A DNA stretch of 64,000 bases from Paenibacillaceae bacterium (GTDB lineage: Bacteria; Bacillota; Bacilli; Paenibacillales; NBRC-103111), in assembly GCA_029256185.1 (NCBI GenBank), contig JAQSYI010000011.1:124001-188000 (forward strand), in the 5' to 3' direction. Both the position numbers and the translations under genes were made by a program. Positions 16,924 through 24,414 of the stretch are shown piece after piece; position 1 is the stretch's first letter; each line of letters starts with the position of its first letter. The notes below the pieces were generated by a model. That model ran no database searches. It had not been told where the DNA came from and saw only the letters and a list, made by a program, of their open reading frames with translations.

Positions 16924-17199
16924 ATGCAAAGTGCAGCCTGGTTCGTTAATTTCATCCGGGACGAAGTGAACAAAGCCCAGCCCTCCGCCTTCAATCTGGC
17001 CATTGTCACCAGTATCGCTCCCCTGCGCATTCGCTTGTCCGGCGTGGAGCTGGGCAGTCCGTTCTTGTCGGCAAGCGAGACGCTTGCGGCAGGTCTGTCC
17101 GGAGAATTTCCAACTGTCGTGCCGGGGGATACGGTACTGGTGGCAGTGCTCCCTAATCAGCAGCGCTATGTGGCGCTGTGCAAGGTGGTGAATATGTAG
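16924..17199 (+). CDS. Baseplate protein, DUF2577 (XkdR-like)
   Basis: 91 residues, MQSAAWFVNFIRDEVNKAQPSA..., with the small OB-like barrel expected of DUF2577 (PLRIRLSGVELGSPFL, then GDTVLVAVLPNQQRYVALCKV). Members are probably the puncturing-spike adaptor or a small gp5-like barrel. It sits between the hub and the gp25-like gene as in PBSX. It ends one base before the next ATG. Confidence 0.85.
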   Translation: MQSAAWFVNFIRDEVNKAQPSAFNLAIVTSIAPLRIRLSGVELGSPFLSASETLAAGLSGEFPTVVPGDTVLVAVLPNQQRYVALCKVVNM

Positions 17200-17622
17200 A
17201 TGGCAGGGATTTTTCCGTTTCTCAATGCTCCGGGAGTTGGCAGTGTGAAGAAGGATTTGCCTATGTTCCGGGAGTATGCCTGGGATTACGAGGAGAATGG
17301 CATGCAGCTGGTGAATGGCACCCCCGTGATTCTGGAGGGCAACGAGGCGCTGCGGGTGTGGATTTATAAGGCGCTCCAGACAGCCCGGTACCGCCATCTC
17401 GGTTATACCCGCAGTTATGGCAGCGAGCTGGAGAAGCTGATCGGCAGCTCCTATACGCTGGGAGCCACTCAGATTGAGGTGGAGCGTTATGTGCGCGAGG
17501 CGTTGCTGGTCAATCCGTATATCCGCTCTGTGCCCCAGGTGAAGGCGTTGTTGGATGGAGAGCGGCTGACAGGATATGTAATTGTAGAAACGGTATATGG
17601 GGAGGTGAAGGCGGATGTTTGA
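17200..17622 (+). CDS. xkdS: Baseplate wedge protein, DUF2634 (XkdS, gp25-like)
   Basis: 140 residues. The segment ALRVWIYKALQTARYRHLGY, then GSELEKLIGSSY and VERYVREALLVNPYI is the gp25/W-like wedge signature, which seeds sheath assembly. The start is immediate after the preceding stop and it overlaps the baseplate J gene by 8 bp, so the three wedge genes are translationally linked. Confidence 0.88.
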   Translation: MAGIFPFLNAPGVGSVKKDLPMFREYAWDYEENGMQLVNGTPVILEGNEALRVWIYKALQTARYRHLGYTRSYGSELEKLIGSSYTLGATQIEVERYVREALLVNPYIRSVPQVKALLDGERLTGYVIVETVYGEVKADV

Positions 17623-18664
17623 GCATAACACGCATGAAGCGGTTTTAAGCGGGATGCTGGGCCGGATTCCTGCAGGCATTTCCAAGCATGAGGGGACGTT
17701 CACCTATGATGTTTCTTCGGCATTCGCAGTGGAACTGGCAATGGCCTATACCCAGTTGGATCGGTTGCTGCGGTTGGGCTTTGCCGGGAGCAGCTCGGGT
17801 ATTTACCTGGATATGAGGGCCAATGAGCATGGACTTACGCGCAAGGCGGCAGTCAAGGCTTACGGTCAGATAACGGTAACAGGCAGCAACGGAGCCGTTG
17901 TTCCCCAGGGAACTGTGTTCGCAACAGCCACGGGAACAAGATTCACCACATTGACAGCGGTGACCATTCCGGCAGGCGGCAGCGCAGCCGTGAGTGTGGA
18001 GGCGGAAAAAGCTGGCAGCACCGGGAATGCGGCAGCAGGAACTGTAACTCAAATTCCTGTATCTGTGGCGGGAATTTCGATGGTGACCAATGGATTGCCG
18101 CTAACAGGCGGCTATGACGCGGAGGATGATGCAGGCCTGTTGGGCCGGTTGCTGCTGCGGGTACGCAATCCCTCCACCAGCGGCAATGCAGCCCACTACA
18201 AGCAGTGGGCTATGGAGTCAGAAGGAATCGGGGATGCTCAAGTTTTCCCACTGTGGAACGGTCCCGGTACGGTCAAGGTGGTGCTGCTTACTCCCGACAA
18301 ACGTGCTCCATCGGCCGATGCAGTAAATACCGCCGCAGCATATATCGGGCAGGAACGTCCCGTTGGAGCGGCTGTTACGGTGGCAGCGGCAACCGAAGTG
18401 CCGATTAACGTCTCAGTAGATGTGGCCTTGTCCGGCGGTGGAACGCTGGCAGGAGTGAAGTCGGCGGTAGAGAACGGTCTAAGGGAATATTTGAAAAGCC
18501 TGGCTTTTGCTGATCCGGTTGTCCGCTATACCCGAATCGCTAATATTATCTTGGATACGGCGGGTGTGCAGGATTATACGGCCTTGACGGTAAACGGAGG
18601 CACGGGCAATATTGCAGTGGCCGAAGGATCGGCAGCTGTGCTGGGGATGGTGGCAGTGACATGA
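17615..18664 (+). CDS. xkdT: Baseplate J-like protein (XkdT)
   Basis: 349 residues, a wedge protein of the gpJ/gp6 type. Visible landmarks are the N-terminal EGTFTYDVSSAFAVELA, the beta-rich middle with VPQGTVFATATGTRFTT, and GGYDAEDDAGLLGRLLLRVRNPSTSGNAAHY typical of Baseplate_J. It is the largest baseplate component here and forms the iris-like ring that links hub to fibres. It is followed after 28 bp by the DUF2313 gene. Confidence 0.92.
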   Translation: MFEHNTHEAVLSGMLGRIPAGISKHEGTFTYDVSSAFAVELAMAYTQLDRLLRLGFAGSSSGIYLDMRANEHGLTRKAAVKAYGQITVTGSNGAVVPQGTVFATATGTRFTTLTAVTIPAGGSAAVSVEAEKAGSTGNAAAGTVTQIPVSVAGISMVTNGLPLTGGYDAEDDAGLLGRLLLRVRNPSTSGNAAHYKQWAMESEGIGDAQVFPLWNGPGTVKVVLLTPDKRAPSADAVNTAAAYIGQERPVGAAVTVAAATEVPINVSVDVALSGGGTLAGVKSAVENGLREYLKSLAFADPVVRYTRIANIILDTAGVQDYTALTVNGGTGNIAVAEGSAAVLGMVAVT

Positions 18665-18692
18665 TGATGCAACTGTTGGCGGTGAACACGCT

Positions 18693-19244
18693 ATGAACAT
18701 GCGGGAGCAGGTAAAAAGCTACATTTCTCCTTTATACGCGGCGGATTGGACCACTGGAAGCCTGCTTGACGCGGGTGCGGATGGAATGGGACAGTTTGAG
18801 GCGGATATAGCGGATGTGCTGAACCAGTTTTTTGTGGATACGGCAACCTGGGGATTGGCGGATTGGGAGGAGTACATCGGTATTCCCACAGACTTGTCCA
18901 AGAATTTCACGGACCGCAGAGCTATGCTGCGTTCTCTGATCAGAGGATCGGGCACAATCACAGCTTCTTTGCTGGAAAATGTGGCCGAAGCCTACGACAA
19001 CGGCCGGATTGAGGTTACGGAGCAGCCGGGGATCTATCAGTTGACTGTGCGTTTTGCCGATACGGTGGGCCTTCCGCCCAACCTGGATGATCTGAAGCGG
19101 GCGATTGAGGCGGTTAAGCCCGCCCATCTCTCGGTCGTGTACGAGTATAAATATCTGCTGCTGAATCAGGTTCATGGTGTCATGACGATTAATGAGCTAG
19201 AGCAGCGGCGGTTGTATGATTTTGCCCCGTTTATGATCGGTTGA
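18693..19244 (+). CDS. xkdU: Baseplate protein, DUF2313 (XkdU, YmfQ-like)
   Basis: 183 residues. TATWGLADWEEYIGIPTDLS, then DRRAMLRSLIRGSGT and VKPAHLSVVYEY follow the DUF2313/gpI-like pattern, which connects the baseplate to the fibres. It is directly upstream of the fibre gene, as expected. The start is the ATG at 18693; no strong AGGAGG is present, so translation may depend on upstream genes. Confidence 0.87.
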   Translation: MNMREQVKSYISPLYAADWTTGSLLDAGADGMGQFEADIADVLNQFFVDTATWGLADWEEYIGIPTDLSKNFTDRRAMLRSLIRGSGTITASLLENVAEAYDNGRIEVTEQPGIYQLTVRFADTVGLPPNLDDLKRAIEAVKPAHLSVVYEYKYLLLNQVHGVMTINELEQRRLYDFAPFMIG

Positions 19245-19260
19245 GGAAGGAGAGGAAGCA

Positions 19261-21240
19261 ATGCCTAAATATACACCCAATTTGAATATTCAACTGGCCG
19301 ATCCGGCTGCGGACGGCAACAGCACATTTAATGTAGAGACGATGATCAATGATCCCATTGAGGTGCTGGATGAAGCGCTGGGGCTGGTGTCTGTGTCTGC
19401 TGATGTGCGCGTGGCGACCACCGGGAACATTACGCTGAACGCTCTGCAGACGGTCGATGGAATTGCCTTGACGGCAGGAAACCGGGTGCTGGTAAAGAAC
19501 CAGACCACGGGCTCTCAGAACGGGATCTACACCGTTGCCGCTGGAGCATGGAGCAGGTCGGCGGATGCCGATTCTTCAGCCAAGCTGGCCGCAGGCCTTA
19601 GCGTCTATGTGGAGGAGGGCACAGTCAATGGCAAGACCCGCTGGCAGATGGACAATGTGGGAATGGTCAGCCTGGATACGACAGCCCTGACTTTTGGAAA
19701 TGCAGGCGGCCCCGGCTCGGTTACAGATGCGTTCATCGGCAACCGCACCGCTGATCCGTCTACGTCTACGGCTTACGGTCTGAGCGGCTCCATTACGCAA
19801 CTCTTCTCGTGGATTTTGAAATATTTCAAGGCCATCACAGGGAAAACAGGAGCATTCGACACGCCAAGGACCACCCTGGAAAATGCCGTGAAGCGGGATG
19901 GGGATACGATGACGGGGGCATTGCATTTTTCTGATGCTAATCGGGAAATATCCGCGATCGGTACAGGCAGCATAGGCATACATTCTGAGACCCAATATAT
20001 GTTTGCAACTAGCAAATCAGGTGCCCATGTAACAGCTAACGCAAAATGGGACGGAGAAAATTGGAAAAGAATTAACGAAGCAAGTGGAGCTGCGACACTT
20101 AGTGTTGCACCTTGGGGGCTGGAAGCGCGATTAGCTCCTGCAGGCACGGGTAACATTGCATGGAGACTTATGGGTGTACCAACGGTCACTGGTGCTAACC
20201 TTACTTACTACGTTCGTCCAGATGGAAACGACGGCAACGATGGACTAACGGACACTGCAGGCGGAGCGTTTGCTACGATAGGCAAGGCGATCAGCATGAT
20301 TTCGCATGTGGTTAATCATGCTGTGATAATTAATATTACTGGAACACACAGTGAACAACTCGCCCTTTCAGGCTTTACGGGACGGGGATCTATTACTATT
20401 AATGGGCCAGCCACCATTTATCAGGTATATGCACATCAAAATACATGTTTTGTGGCAATTAATAATATTACAGCAACCGCTACAGATGCAACAGCTATTG
20501 TCATTTCGCGTAGCAGCAGCACTAATGTTACAAATTGCACAGTAACAGCTACATCCACCACGCAAATCGGGATACACGCACATCAGAGCATCGTTCGTAT
20601 AACTAGCTGTGTGGTATCAAATCGTTATGTGGGTATCCGAGCCAATGAAGAATCACACGTTTTTTCAATTAGCCAATCGGGGACTGGAAATACGTACGGT
20701 ATTTGGGCGTCTGAAGGTGCCTATGTAGGCACTCTGGGCAGTCAACTCACCGGAACAACACCTCTTCATGTCACGAGTGGTGGTACCATAACCGATTCTG
20801 GGGTAATAAATCCATGGGGAGATAATAATAGAAATGGTAGAACAGGAGTGCTAGCGTATCGTGCAAATAGTTTGAGTCTATCGAGTGGCGTAAATACGAA
20901 AGTGGTGTTTGAGACTGAATACTATGATTTTTTGAACGAATACGACGTAGCAACCGGACGTTTTACAGCACAAAAAACCGGCATGTATTTAGTGTCGTTT
21001 TCCTTGCGGGTCAATAAATCGGCTAAGGATTATCTTGTTGGAAACATTTTTAGAAATGGTGCATCGTATCTCACTCCTTATCAGAGCTATTCGAATGAGG
21101 GGATTAACCATGTTAGTGGTGCAATAATTGCCGATTTGGGTGCAGGTGATTATTTGGAGATTTATGTAACTGCATATGGTGGTACCAACACCCTTGAACC
21201 AAGTTACAATGCTTCATATGTAGAATTTAGATCAATATAG
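19261..21240 (+). CDS. Tail fibre / receptor-binding protein with parallel beta-helix and C1q-like tip
   Basis: 659 residues. The N-terminal 30 attach to the baseplate. Residues 45-150 form the common fibre module TGNITLNALQTVDG...RVLVKNQTTGSQNGIYTVAAG. After about residue 240 the DNA becomes clearly more AT-rich. This part has the beta-helix entry YVRPDGNDGNDGLTDTAGGA, many Thr/Ser/Asn/Ile repeats (residues 320-505), and a C-terminal domain with FTAQKTGMYLVSFSLRVN that looks like a C1q/TNF-type trimer tip. It determines which cells the particle binds; the beta-helix may bind or cut surface glycans. Confidence 0.87.
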   Translation: MPKYTPNLNIQLADPAADGNSTFNVETMINDPIEVLDEALGLVSVSADVRVATTGNITLNALQTVDGIALTAGNRVLVKNQTTGSQNGIYTVAAGAWSRSADADSSAKLAAGLSVYVEEGTVNGKTRWQMDNVGMVSLDTTALTFGNAGGPGSVTDAFIGNRTADPSTSTAYGLSGSITQLFSWILKYFKAITGKTGAFDTPRTTLENAVKRDGDTMTGALHFSDANREISAIGTGSIGIHSETQYMFATSKSGAHVTANAKWDGENWKRINEASGAATLSVAPWGLEARLAPAGTGNIAWRLMGVPTVTGANLTYYVRPDGNDGNDGLTDTAGGAFATIGKAISMISHVVNHAVIINITGTHSEQLALSGFTGRGSITINGPATIYQVYAHQNTCFVAINNITATATDATAIVISRSSSTNVTNCTVTATSTTQIGIHAHQSIVRITSCVVSNRYVGIRANEESHVFSISQSGTGNTYGIWASEGAYVGTLGSQLTGTTPLHVTSGGTITDSGVINPWGDNNRNGRTGVLAYRANSLSLSSGVNTKVVFETEYYDFLNEYDVATGRFTAQKTGMYLVSFSLRVNKSAKDYLVGNIFRNGASYLTPYQSYSNEGINHVSGAIIADLGAGDYLEIYVTAYGGTNTLEPSYNASYVEFRSI

Positions 21241-21249
21241 GAGGCCCCT

Positions 21250-21774
21250 ATGAACATAGCCCAAGCAATCCAATATCTCTACCCGCAGGCCGTCCCTCTC
21301 GTGGATTATATCGTCCAGGATGACGGCCCTACACCTGCCCTGCGGGCCGGTGTGGACGGACGCACTCGCTACCCCATCCGTCCTTTGGAGAATGGCGAAA
21401 CGGAAGAGATCGAAGACATACACTACCGCCACGTTATCGACTATAACCGACTGACTCTCGGTGTTGACTACGACATCGTTAACCACGGCCCGTATATCGC
21501 GGCCTGGAACCTGCCTGAACCCGAGCCGACGCTGGAGGACCTGCAAGAGGCGTGGGAAAAGTGGCAAGCCCTGCCCCCTGCTGAGGAGTCGGCAACACCG
21601 GAGCAGCGCATTACAGAACTGGAGTCCCAACTGACAGATACTCAATTGGCACTGACTGATACCTATGAGCAATTGCTTGCTTCCCAGAATGAGACGACCG
21701 CCTTGCAGGTTGCGTTCGTTGAATTATACGAGCAATTCCTCACATTGGCAGATGGGGGTGGCAGTAATGGCTAA
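21250..21774 (+). CDS. xkdW: XkdW-like fibre-associated protein
   Basis: 174 residues directly after the fibre. The first 95 residues (IAQAIQYLYPQAVPLVDYIVQDD, then VDYDIVNHGPYIAAWNLPEPE) follow the XkdW family. The C-terminal 70 are a helical coiled-coil (RITELESQLTDTQLALTDTY). By position it may be the fibre assembly chaperone or a second fibre component. Its composition returns to the GC-richer backbone, unlike the distal fibre. It overlaps the next small gene by 8 bp. Confidence 0.8.
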   Translation: MNIAQAIQYLYPQAVPLVDYIVQDDGPTPALRAGVDGRTRYPIRPLENGETEEIEDIHYRHVIDYNRLTLGVDYDIVNHGPYIAAWNLPEPEPTLEDLQEAWEKWQALPPAEESATPEQRITELESQLTDTQLALTDTYEQLLASQNETTALQVAFVELYEQFLTLADGGGSNG

Positions 21775-21868
21775 AGTGTATGCAGATTTGATCCGCAAGG
21801 GTCTTAAAACATTGGATGAAGTTCCAGTTCACTTGAGATCTGATGTTCAGGCCTTTTTGAATATGTAA
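21767..21868 (+). CDS. Small CD1375-like phage protein
   Basis: 33 residues, MAKVYADLIRKGLKTLDEVP followed by HLRSDVQAFLNM. It matches by eye the very short CD1375-type proteins found after fibre genes in Gram-positive tails (Y-A-x-L-I-x-x-G-x-K-T-x-x-x-V-P, then L-R-x-x-V-x-A). The start overlaps the preceding gene. Function unknown. Confidence 0.75.
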   Translation: MAKVYADLIRKGLKTLDEVPVHLRSDVQAFLNM

Positions 21869-21923
21869 TTGGTTTCCTTGCTCGTTTCAATATGGAGAGG
21901 CTTCCGTGAAGCTTGCTACTGCA

Positions 21924-21955
21924 CCCCTGGATTCCGTTCCAGGGGTTATTTTTTG
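21924..21955 (+). terminator. Rho-independent terminator after fibre genes
   Basis: CCCCTGGA and TCCAGGGG pair around a 6-base loop and are followed by TTATTTTTT. It separates structural from lysis genes, so the lysis genes may depend on read-through or antitermination. Confidence 0.85.
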
Positions 21956-21975
21956 CCCGAGAGGAGTCCTGGGGG

Positions 21976-22284
21976 ATGACACAAAAAGATTGTCCGCTGG
22001 TCATGTCGCCTTGTGACGAGCTGAAGGAGACAACAAAGGCGCTGACAGATGTACGGTTGCAGTTACGGGAGGTTGTTACAGAGATGCGGGGGGTCAATGA
22101 TTTGATCCGCCGCGTGGAGAGTACAGACCGCTTGGCAACAGAAACGGCTGAAGCCGCCAAAACGGCCTTGAAACGGCTGGATGAGGTAGATGCCACTATA
22201 AAATGGATTATCGCGACCTCCATCACTCTATCCGGGGTGGGGATCGCAGCGATTACCCTGATTTTGAAATTTTTCGGAGGATAA
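21976..22284 (+). CDS. xhlA: XhlA-type lysis-associated membrane protein
   Basis: 102 residues: an amphipathic coiled-coil (residues 12-78) and one C-terminal membrane segment (WIIATSITLSGVGIAAITLI) ending in KFFGG. This is the arrangement of PBSX XhlA/haemolysin XhlA-type proteins, which assist the holin. The ATG at 21976 was chosen since the segment upstream overlaps the terminator; GAGGAG lies 11 bases upstream. Downstream, instead of a direct neighbour, a leader cassette interrupted by an inserted element precedes the holin. Confidence 0.8.
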   Translation: MTQKDCPLVMSPCDELKETTKALTDVRLQLREVVTEMRGVNDLIRRVESTDRLATETAEAAKTALKRLDEVDATIKWIIATSITLSGVGIAAITLILKFFGG

Positions 22285-22292
22285 GTCCAGCG

Positions 22293-22352
22293 GATGCTTT
22301 TGATGCGAGTTTTTCCGATATGCCACAATGCGGCATCAACTTAAAACTTTAA
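22293..22352 (+). repeat. Leader cassette copy B (holin leader, interrupted)
   Basis: GATGCTTTTGATGCGAG, TTTTTC, CGATATGCCACAATGCGGCAT, CAACTTAAAAC and TTTAA follow copy A (10912) almost element by element. The sequence resumes at 22909 after the inserted element and leads into AAGGAGG of the holin gene. Confidence 0.75.
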
Positions 22353-22413
22353 GTAACTACCCAGCTATTCGCAGTCCTTTACGGAACTCAGCGACTCTTG
22401 CGGCGGCAAAACT

Positions 22414-22510
22414 GAGGAAACTGGAGCGAAATGTGGCCGCGGCGAGCTTTATAAGCTCCTCAGTTCCGATAAAACACGAATTTGCTCCAAAAGGATAGCT
22501 GAGTAGTGAT
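22414..22510 (+). repeat. Direct repeat copy 1 within inserted element
   Basis: It begins GAGGAAACTGGAGCGAAATG, continues through TGGCCGCGGCGAGCTTTATAA and CTCCTCAGTTCCG, and ends GATAGCTGAGTAGTGATT. A partner of about 95 bp lies at 22815. Confidence 0.75.
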
Positions 22511-22626
22511 TAAGACAGCGGGTTTGGGGGGGGCCCTAGACAAATAGCGTACCGTGTGTCCGTGAAGATGCAATAATACAGTTATTTTTGGCCGCGAGCC
22601 TTCTTTTTCGCCCTCTACCTGCAAAA

Positions 22627-22740
22627 GTGCAGTTATTTTTGCTTAAAACTGCCAAAAAGATGAAATCGGCACGAATTAACTGCACATTTACATCATGACC
22701 TTCCGTTCCAGCAGTTGCCCATGAAATAACTGCACTTTTA
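22627..22740. repeat. Inverted repeat AAAAGTGCAGTTATTT / AAATAACTGCACTTTT
   Basis: A 16-bp inverted repeat with about 80 bp between arms inside the inserted block. Partial copies lie near 22573 (ACAGTTATTTTTG) and 22676 (ATTAACTGCACATTTACAT). It looks like another small intergenic repeat family nested in the element. Confidence 0.6.
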
Positions 22741-22814
22741 CATGCTGGACCTCCCATATCCAGCCATCTATTCTTGGGATTACGCTTCGTGAAGACGAGC
22801 AACGGATTCGAGTC

Positions 22815-22908
22815 GAGGAAAATGGAGCGAAAAGTGGCCGCAGCGGGCTTTAAGAGCTCCTCCGTTTCGTAAAACACATTTTTTTCAAACAGATAGCTGA
22901 GTAGTTAC
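22815..22908 (+). repeat. Direct repeat copy 2 within inserted element
   Basis: It begins GAGGAAAATGGAGCGAAAAG, continues TGGCCGCAGCGGGCTTTAA, GAGCTCCTCCGTTTCG and ends GATAGCTGAGTAGTTAC. It is roughly 80% identical to copy 1 by eye. Confidence 0.75.
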
Positions 22909-22925
22909 AACTTTAAGGAGGTTAA

Positions 22926-23294
22926 ATGTTTATGGAATCTATCATTTTAGCGGCTCAGCCGTACATTACCGCGATCGTATCAGCCTTGCTGGGATTGCTC
23001 GCTACTATTCTCTTGACCATCCTTGCCCGGCTGCAAAGCAAAGTTATAGCATGGCTGGAAACCCGGACTAATGCCGATCAACGGGAGCTTCTTCACAAAC
23101 TGGCTGCAGAGGCCTATGCCTATGTAGAAAGCCAATTCAGCAATGCCGCGGGTCAAGAGAAAATGAATGCAGCTATCCAATATGTACTGCCCCGGCTTCA
23201 TCTGACCCGCTTCATCAGCAGCGAGGATATTATGGCGGCCATCCAGAAGGCATGGGCGGAGCTGGATACCAAGAATCGCCAGAGCACCCTGTAG
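22926..23294 (+). CDS. Phage holin, LLH family
   Basis: 122 residues with one long N-terminal membrane segment (ITAIVSALLGLLATILLTIL), a charged amphipathic middle (KLAAEAYAYVESQFSNAAGQ) and an EDI-containing tail, as in LLH-type holins. It would permeabilise the producer membrane to release particles. Two in-frame Met codons (22926 and 22932) flank one Phe; AAGGAGG is 4 and 10 bases upstream respectively, so the second may be the main start and a two-start regulation is possible. No endolysin gene follows. Confidence 0.82.
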   Translation: MFMESIILAAQPYITAIVSALLGLLATILLTILARLQSKVIAWLETRTNADQRELLHKLAAEAYAYVESQFSNAAGQEKMNAAIQYVLPRLHLTRFISSEDIMAAIQKAWAELDTKNRQSTL

Positions 23295-23345
23295 GAGTCG
23301 AGCGATATGGCTGAACGAAGTTGCCGCGGGTACTGTGATCAACAA

Positions 23346-23373
23346 AGAGAGGTCCTCGCTGGAGAACCTCTCT
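23346..23373. terminator. Terminator closing the tailocin operon
   Basis: AGAGAGGT and ACCTCTCT form an 8-bp stem with a 12-base loop between convergent genes. The T-tract is weak on both strands. Confidence 0.7.
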
Positions 23374-23390
23374 TCATATGAGGATTAGCA

Positions 23391-23777
23391 TTATTTTGGA
23401 TTTTTTAATTTTTCAATCTCAACCTCCAGCATAAGCTCTCTTCGGTTCAGAAGATCAATCTGAAAGGAATGATTCCGTAACTCTGATGTAGTCGCTTTGG
23501 AGGTAGCCTCCAACTGCTTGACGATAAGATTGGTTTCCATAACAGCCTGCTGCATATAGGGAAGCAACTCGACAGCCTTCTCGATCTTGTCCAGTCTCCT
23601 ATTGGTGACTTGCTGCTCCGCTTTCAGTTCAGCGACGTCGGACTTCAGACCGGCAATGTCCGACTTCATCTGAACCATGTCGGACTTCATCTCAACCATG
23701 TCGGACTTCATGCCGCCGACGTCCGTCTTGATCGTTTGCAATTCGCCCAAGATTAAATGAAGAATAGGATCACTCAC
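23391..23777 (-). CDS. Coiled-coil protein of unknown function
   Basis: 128 residues, nearly all helical. Four variants of the 7-residue unit MKSDMVE/MKSDMVQ/MKSDIAG/LKSDVAE run between residues 23 and 50, then a second coiled-coil ends in ELMLEVEIEKLKNPK. The start is a GTG with AAGGGA 11 bases upstream. It resembles the protein at 33591-34091 in build (short head, heptad repeats, R-x-L-x-x-E-x-E-I-x-x-LK tail). It lies outside the tail operon on the other strand. No function is proposed. Confidence 0.75.
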   Translation of the reverse strand: MSDPILHLILGELQTIKTDVGGMKSDMVEMKSDMVQMKSDIAGLKSDVAELKAEQQVTNRRLDKIEKAVELLPYMQQAVMETNLIVKQLEATSKATTSELRNHSFQIDLLNRRELMLEVEIEKLKNPK

Positions 23778-23929
23778 TAGCGAATCATTCCCTTCAAGAT
23801 CAATTGAGGTTACCCAAATTAGGCGAATCTGCTATCATCCGGTAATCTCCTAATTCCCATTAGTCACATTATAACATGACTACTCACAAAAGCAATCAAA
23901 ACAATCACCAAAGAGAGCAGGGCGATGAC

Positions 23930-24391
23930 CTATTGCGACAGGGCATCCCGCATTGCCCCATAGAACTGCTGCCACTGGGGCGAACAGCCTGGGATATGGG
24001 GAGCGGGAGGAAGGTCTTGGACAACAGCCGCTGCGGATTTCCCTTTGGCTGCTCTTGAACGGCTGCTCGGGGAGGAGGACTTGCCCGGCGGCAGCGCCTC
24101 CTGCCCGGGAGGAGGCGAGGAGGCGGATGCAGAACGGCTTTGACCGGAGCTTGAACCTGCACCCGGATGAGCAGGCTGAACCCGCCCATTCGAGCCGCTG
24201 CTCTCTTGTTGACCTTTCGCCGTTGCATTGCCCGGGCTAGCCGCGCCCTTCGCCGCCGGAGGTGCCGCCGCGCTTCTATCTCCCCCGACAACCGTGGCAG
24301 CCGCAACACTATTGCTCCCCCCCGACGCAGGCTTCACAGAAGTATGCCGTCGTTCCTTGGCCTTCATCTTTTCCCGTTTCTTCTTGGACAT
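23930..24391 (-). CDS. Low-complexity Ala/Ser/Pro/Gly-rich protein
   Basis: 153 residues. The basic head MSKKKREKMKAKERRHTSVK is followed by about 100 residues of Ala, Ser, Gly and Pro, and the short ordered-looking tail GCSPQWQQFYGAMRDALSQ. It starts 23 bases downstream of the SNF2 helicase stop on the same strand and is probably co-transcribed. The disordered body and basic head would fit a nucleic-acid-associated partner, but this is inference. No family was recognised. Confidence 0.65.
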   Translation of the reverse strand: MSKKKREKMKAKERRHTSVKPASGGSNSVAAATVVGGDRSAAAPPAAKGAASPGNATAKGQQESSGSNGRVQPAHPGAGSSSGQSRSASASSPPPGQEALPPGKSSSPSSRSRAAKGKSAAAVVQDLPPAPHIPGCSPQWQQFYGAMRDALSQ

Positions 24392-24414
24392 GTCTTAAGC
24401 CCCCTCTCCTACTC

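Larger units (their letters stand above)
22353..22908. mobile_element. MITE-like non-coding insertion, composite, with inverted ends and 8-bp flanking repeats
   Basis: The left end GTAACTACCCAGCTATTC and right end GATAGCTGAGTAGTTAC are inverted copies with one mismatch over 16 bases. Both ends are flanked by AACTTTAA (22345-22352 and 22909-22916), as a target duplication would be. No transposase frame exists inside. An internal right end (22493-22508) and a second unit suggest a composite of two related elements. Confidence 0.7.

Noticed and set aside
16555..17703. 382-codon minus-strand frame across several baseplate genes
   Set aside because: Spans the ends of well-supported co-directional genes; no motif.
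22536..22877. 113-codon minus-strand frame in the 22.3-22.9 kb gap
   Set aside because: Lies inside the repeat-built insertion; product lacks features and no ribosome site is seen. Not a transposase.
7330..23294. Complete prophage
   Set aside because: No integrase, terminase, portal, capsid or replication genes, and no att-like repeats were found at the borders; a tail-only module fits better.
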